Shown here: positions 5,326 through 5,602 of the stretch, in pieces
How the letters are laid out: every line of letters begins with the position of its first letter
Numbering within the stretch: the stretch's first letter is position 1
From: Chthonomonadaceae bacterium
GTDB lineage: Bacteria; Armatimonadota; Chthonomonadetes; Chthonomonadales; Chthonomonadaceae
NCBI GenBank assembly: GCA_025355115.1
Contig: JANXLO010000541.1
Coordinates: 1-5,602, forward strand
Direction of reading: 5' to 3'
DNA: 5,602 bases
Notes under the pieces: model-generated
The model's database searches: none
The model's input: only the letters and a program-made list of their open reading frames with translations
What the model was told of the DNA's origin: nothing
Position numbers and translations under genes: made by a program

Positions 5326-5602
5326 GCAAGGCCAGGTCAGCATCGGTAGGCTGGCGACCGGCGTTCCCGGCTTCGATACCGTACTCGGCGGCGGGTTGCC
5401 GGGGCTTCACACCTTTCGCATCACCGAAGATGGCGTTCATGTCTTCCCGCGCACCTTCGGCCTCGCGCCCACGAGCCCAAAGCCGCCATTGACGCGGCGG
5501 CTCTCCACAGGCATTTCTGCATTGGATGCCATGATGCAAGGCGGGATACCGGAAGGCGACAGCGTCCTTGTGGCTGGCCCTTCCGGTTCGGGTAAATCCA
5601 CC
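5318..5602 (+). CDS. KaiC-like RecA-family ATPase with CI core missing, 3'-partial
   Basis: Ninety-five residues are visible before the window ends. Residues 10-29, GRLATGVPGFDTVLGGGLPG, are the standard opening of a KaiC/RadA-type RecA domain, which should be followed by a strand and a Walker A loop. Instead the frame passes at residue 30 directly to LHTFRITEDGVHVFPRTFGL (30-49), which matches the end of the first KaiC-like domain. A linker and a second domain opening, LSTGISALDAMMQGGIPEG (62-80), follow, with Walker A GPSGSGKST at 87-95. About 200 or more residues of the first ATPase domain (Walker A, catalytic Glu pair, Walker B) therefore seem absent, with the frame kept. KaiC-family proteins are hexameric ATPases and autokinases used in clocks or signal relay; a single-domain version could still bind ATP. 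The start ATG 5318 overlaps the upstream stop; ATG 5306 is an in-frame alternative. Whether the second domain is complete cannot be seen. Confidence 0.82.
   Translation, partial: MSEQGQVSIGRLATGVPGFDTVLGGGLPGLHTFRITEDGVHVFPRTFGLAPTSPKPPLTRRLSTGISALDAMMQGGIPEGDSVLVAGPSGSGKST

Overview
This is a 5.6 kb window of a GC-rich bacterial chromosome. A Skp/OmpH-like exported protein points to a diderm (Gram-negative) host. The gene mix is a discrete beta-ketoacyl synthase with a cytochrome P450, a UbiE-like methyltransferase and a KaiC-family ATPase. This would fit Acidobacteriota or a proteobacterium, but no marker gene fixes the phylum, so that placement is only a guess.

Layout. Positions 1-2137 (minus strand) hold a two-gene unit. 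An intact FabF/type II PKS-like ketosynthase (875-2137, GTG start with a strong Shine-Dalgarno) is followed 17 nt later by a cytochrome P450 (857 to beyond base 1). The P450 is cut by the window edge before its haem-binding Cys loop. Positions 2138-2284 are a divergent control region. A class I SAM-dependent methyltransferase runs to the right (2285-3040). It converges, 27 nt away, on a Skp/OmpH-like secreted coiled-coil protein on the minus strand (3068-3739). A second divergent control region (3740-4047) separates that gene from an ABM-domain protein with two C-terminal membrane helices (4048-4656). A 226-nt gap containing mutually exclusive inverted repeats follows. The last unit (4883-5602, plus) is a small conserved-looking gene broken by a single-base frameshift. 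It overlaps the start of a KaiC-like gene whose first RecA/ATPase domain appears to have been removed in frame.

How the genes fit together. The ketosynthase and P450 look like part of a small acyl/polyketide-type tailoring locus: chain extension, then oxidation. The divergent methyltransferase is a plausible further tailoring enzyme, but no acyl carrier protein, ketoreductase or acyltransferase lies inside the window. The methyltransferase and the ABM gene both have an upstream GGAAC-N16/17-CGTAWA element resembling an ECF-sigma promoter, so they may share stress-linked control. The KaiC end of the window is the most unusual part: a frameshifted partner gene beside a KaiC-like gene lacking its CI core suggests either a decaying locus or a rearranged single-ATPase KaiC. 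No tRNA, rRNA, CRISPR array, insertion sequence or attachment site was seen.
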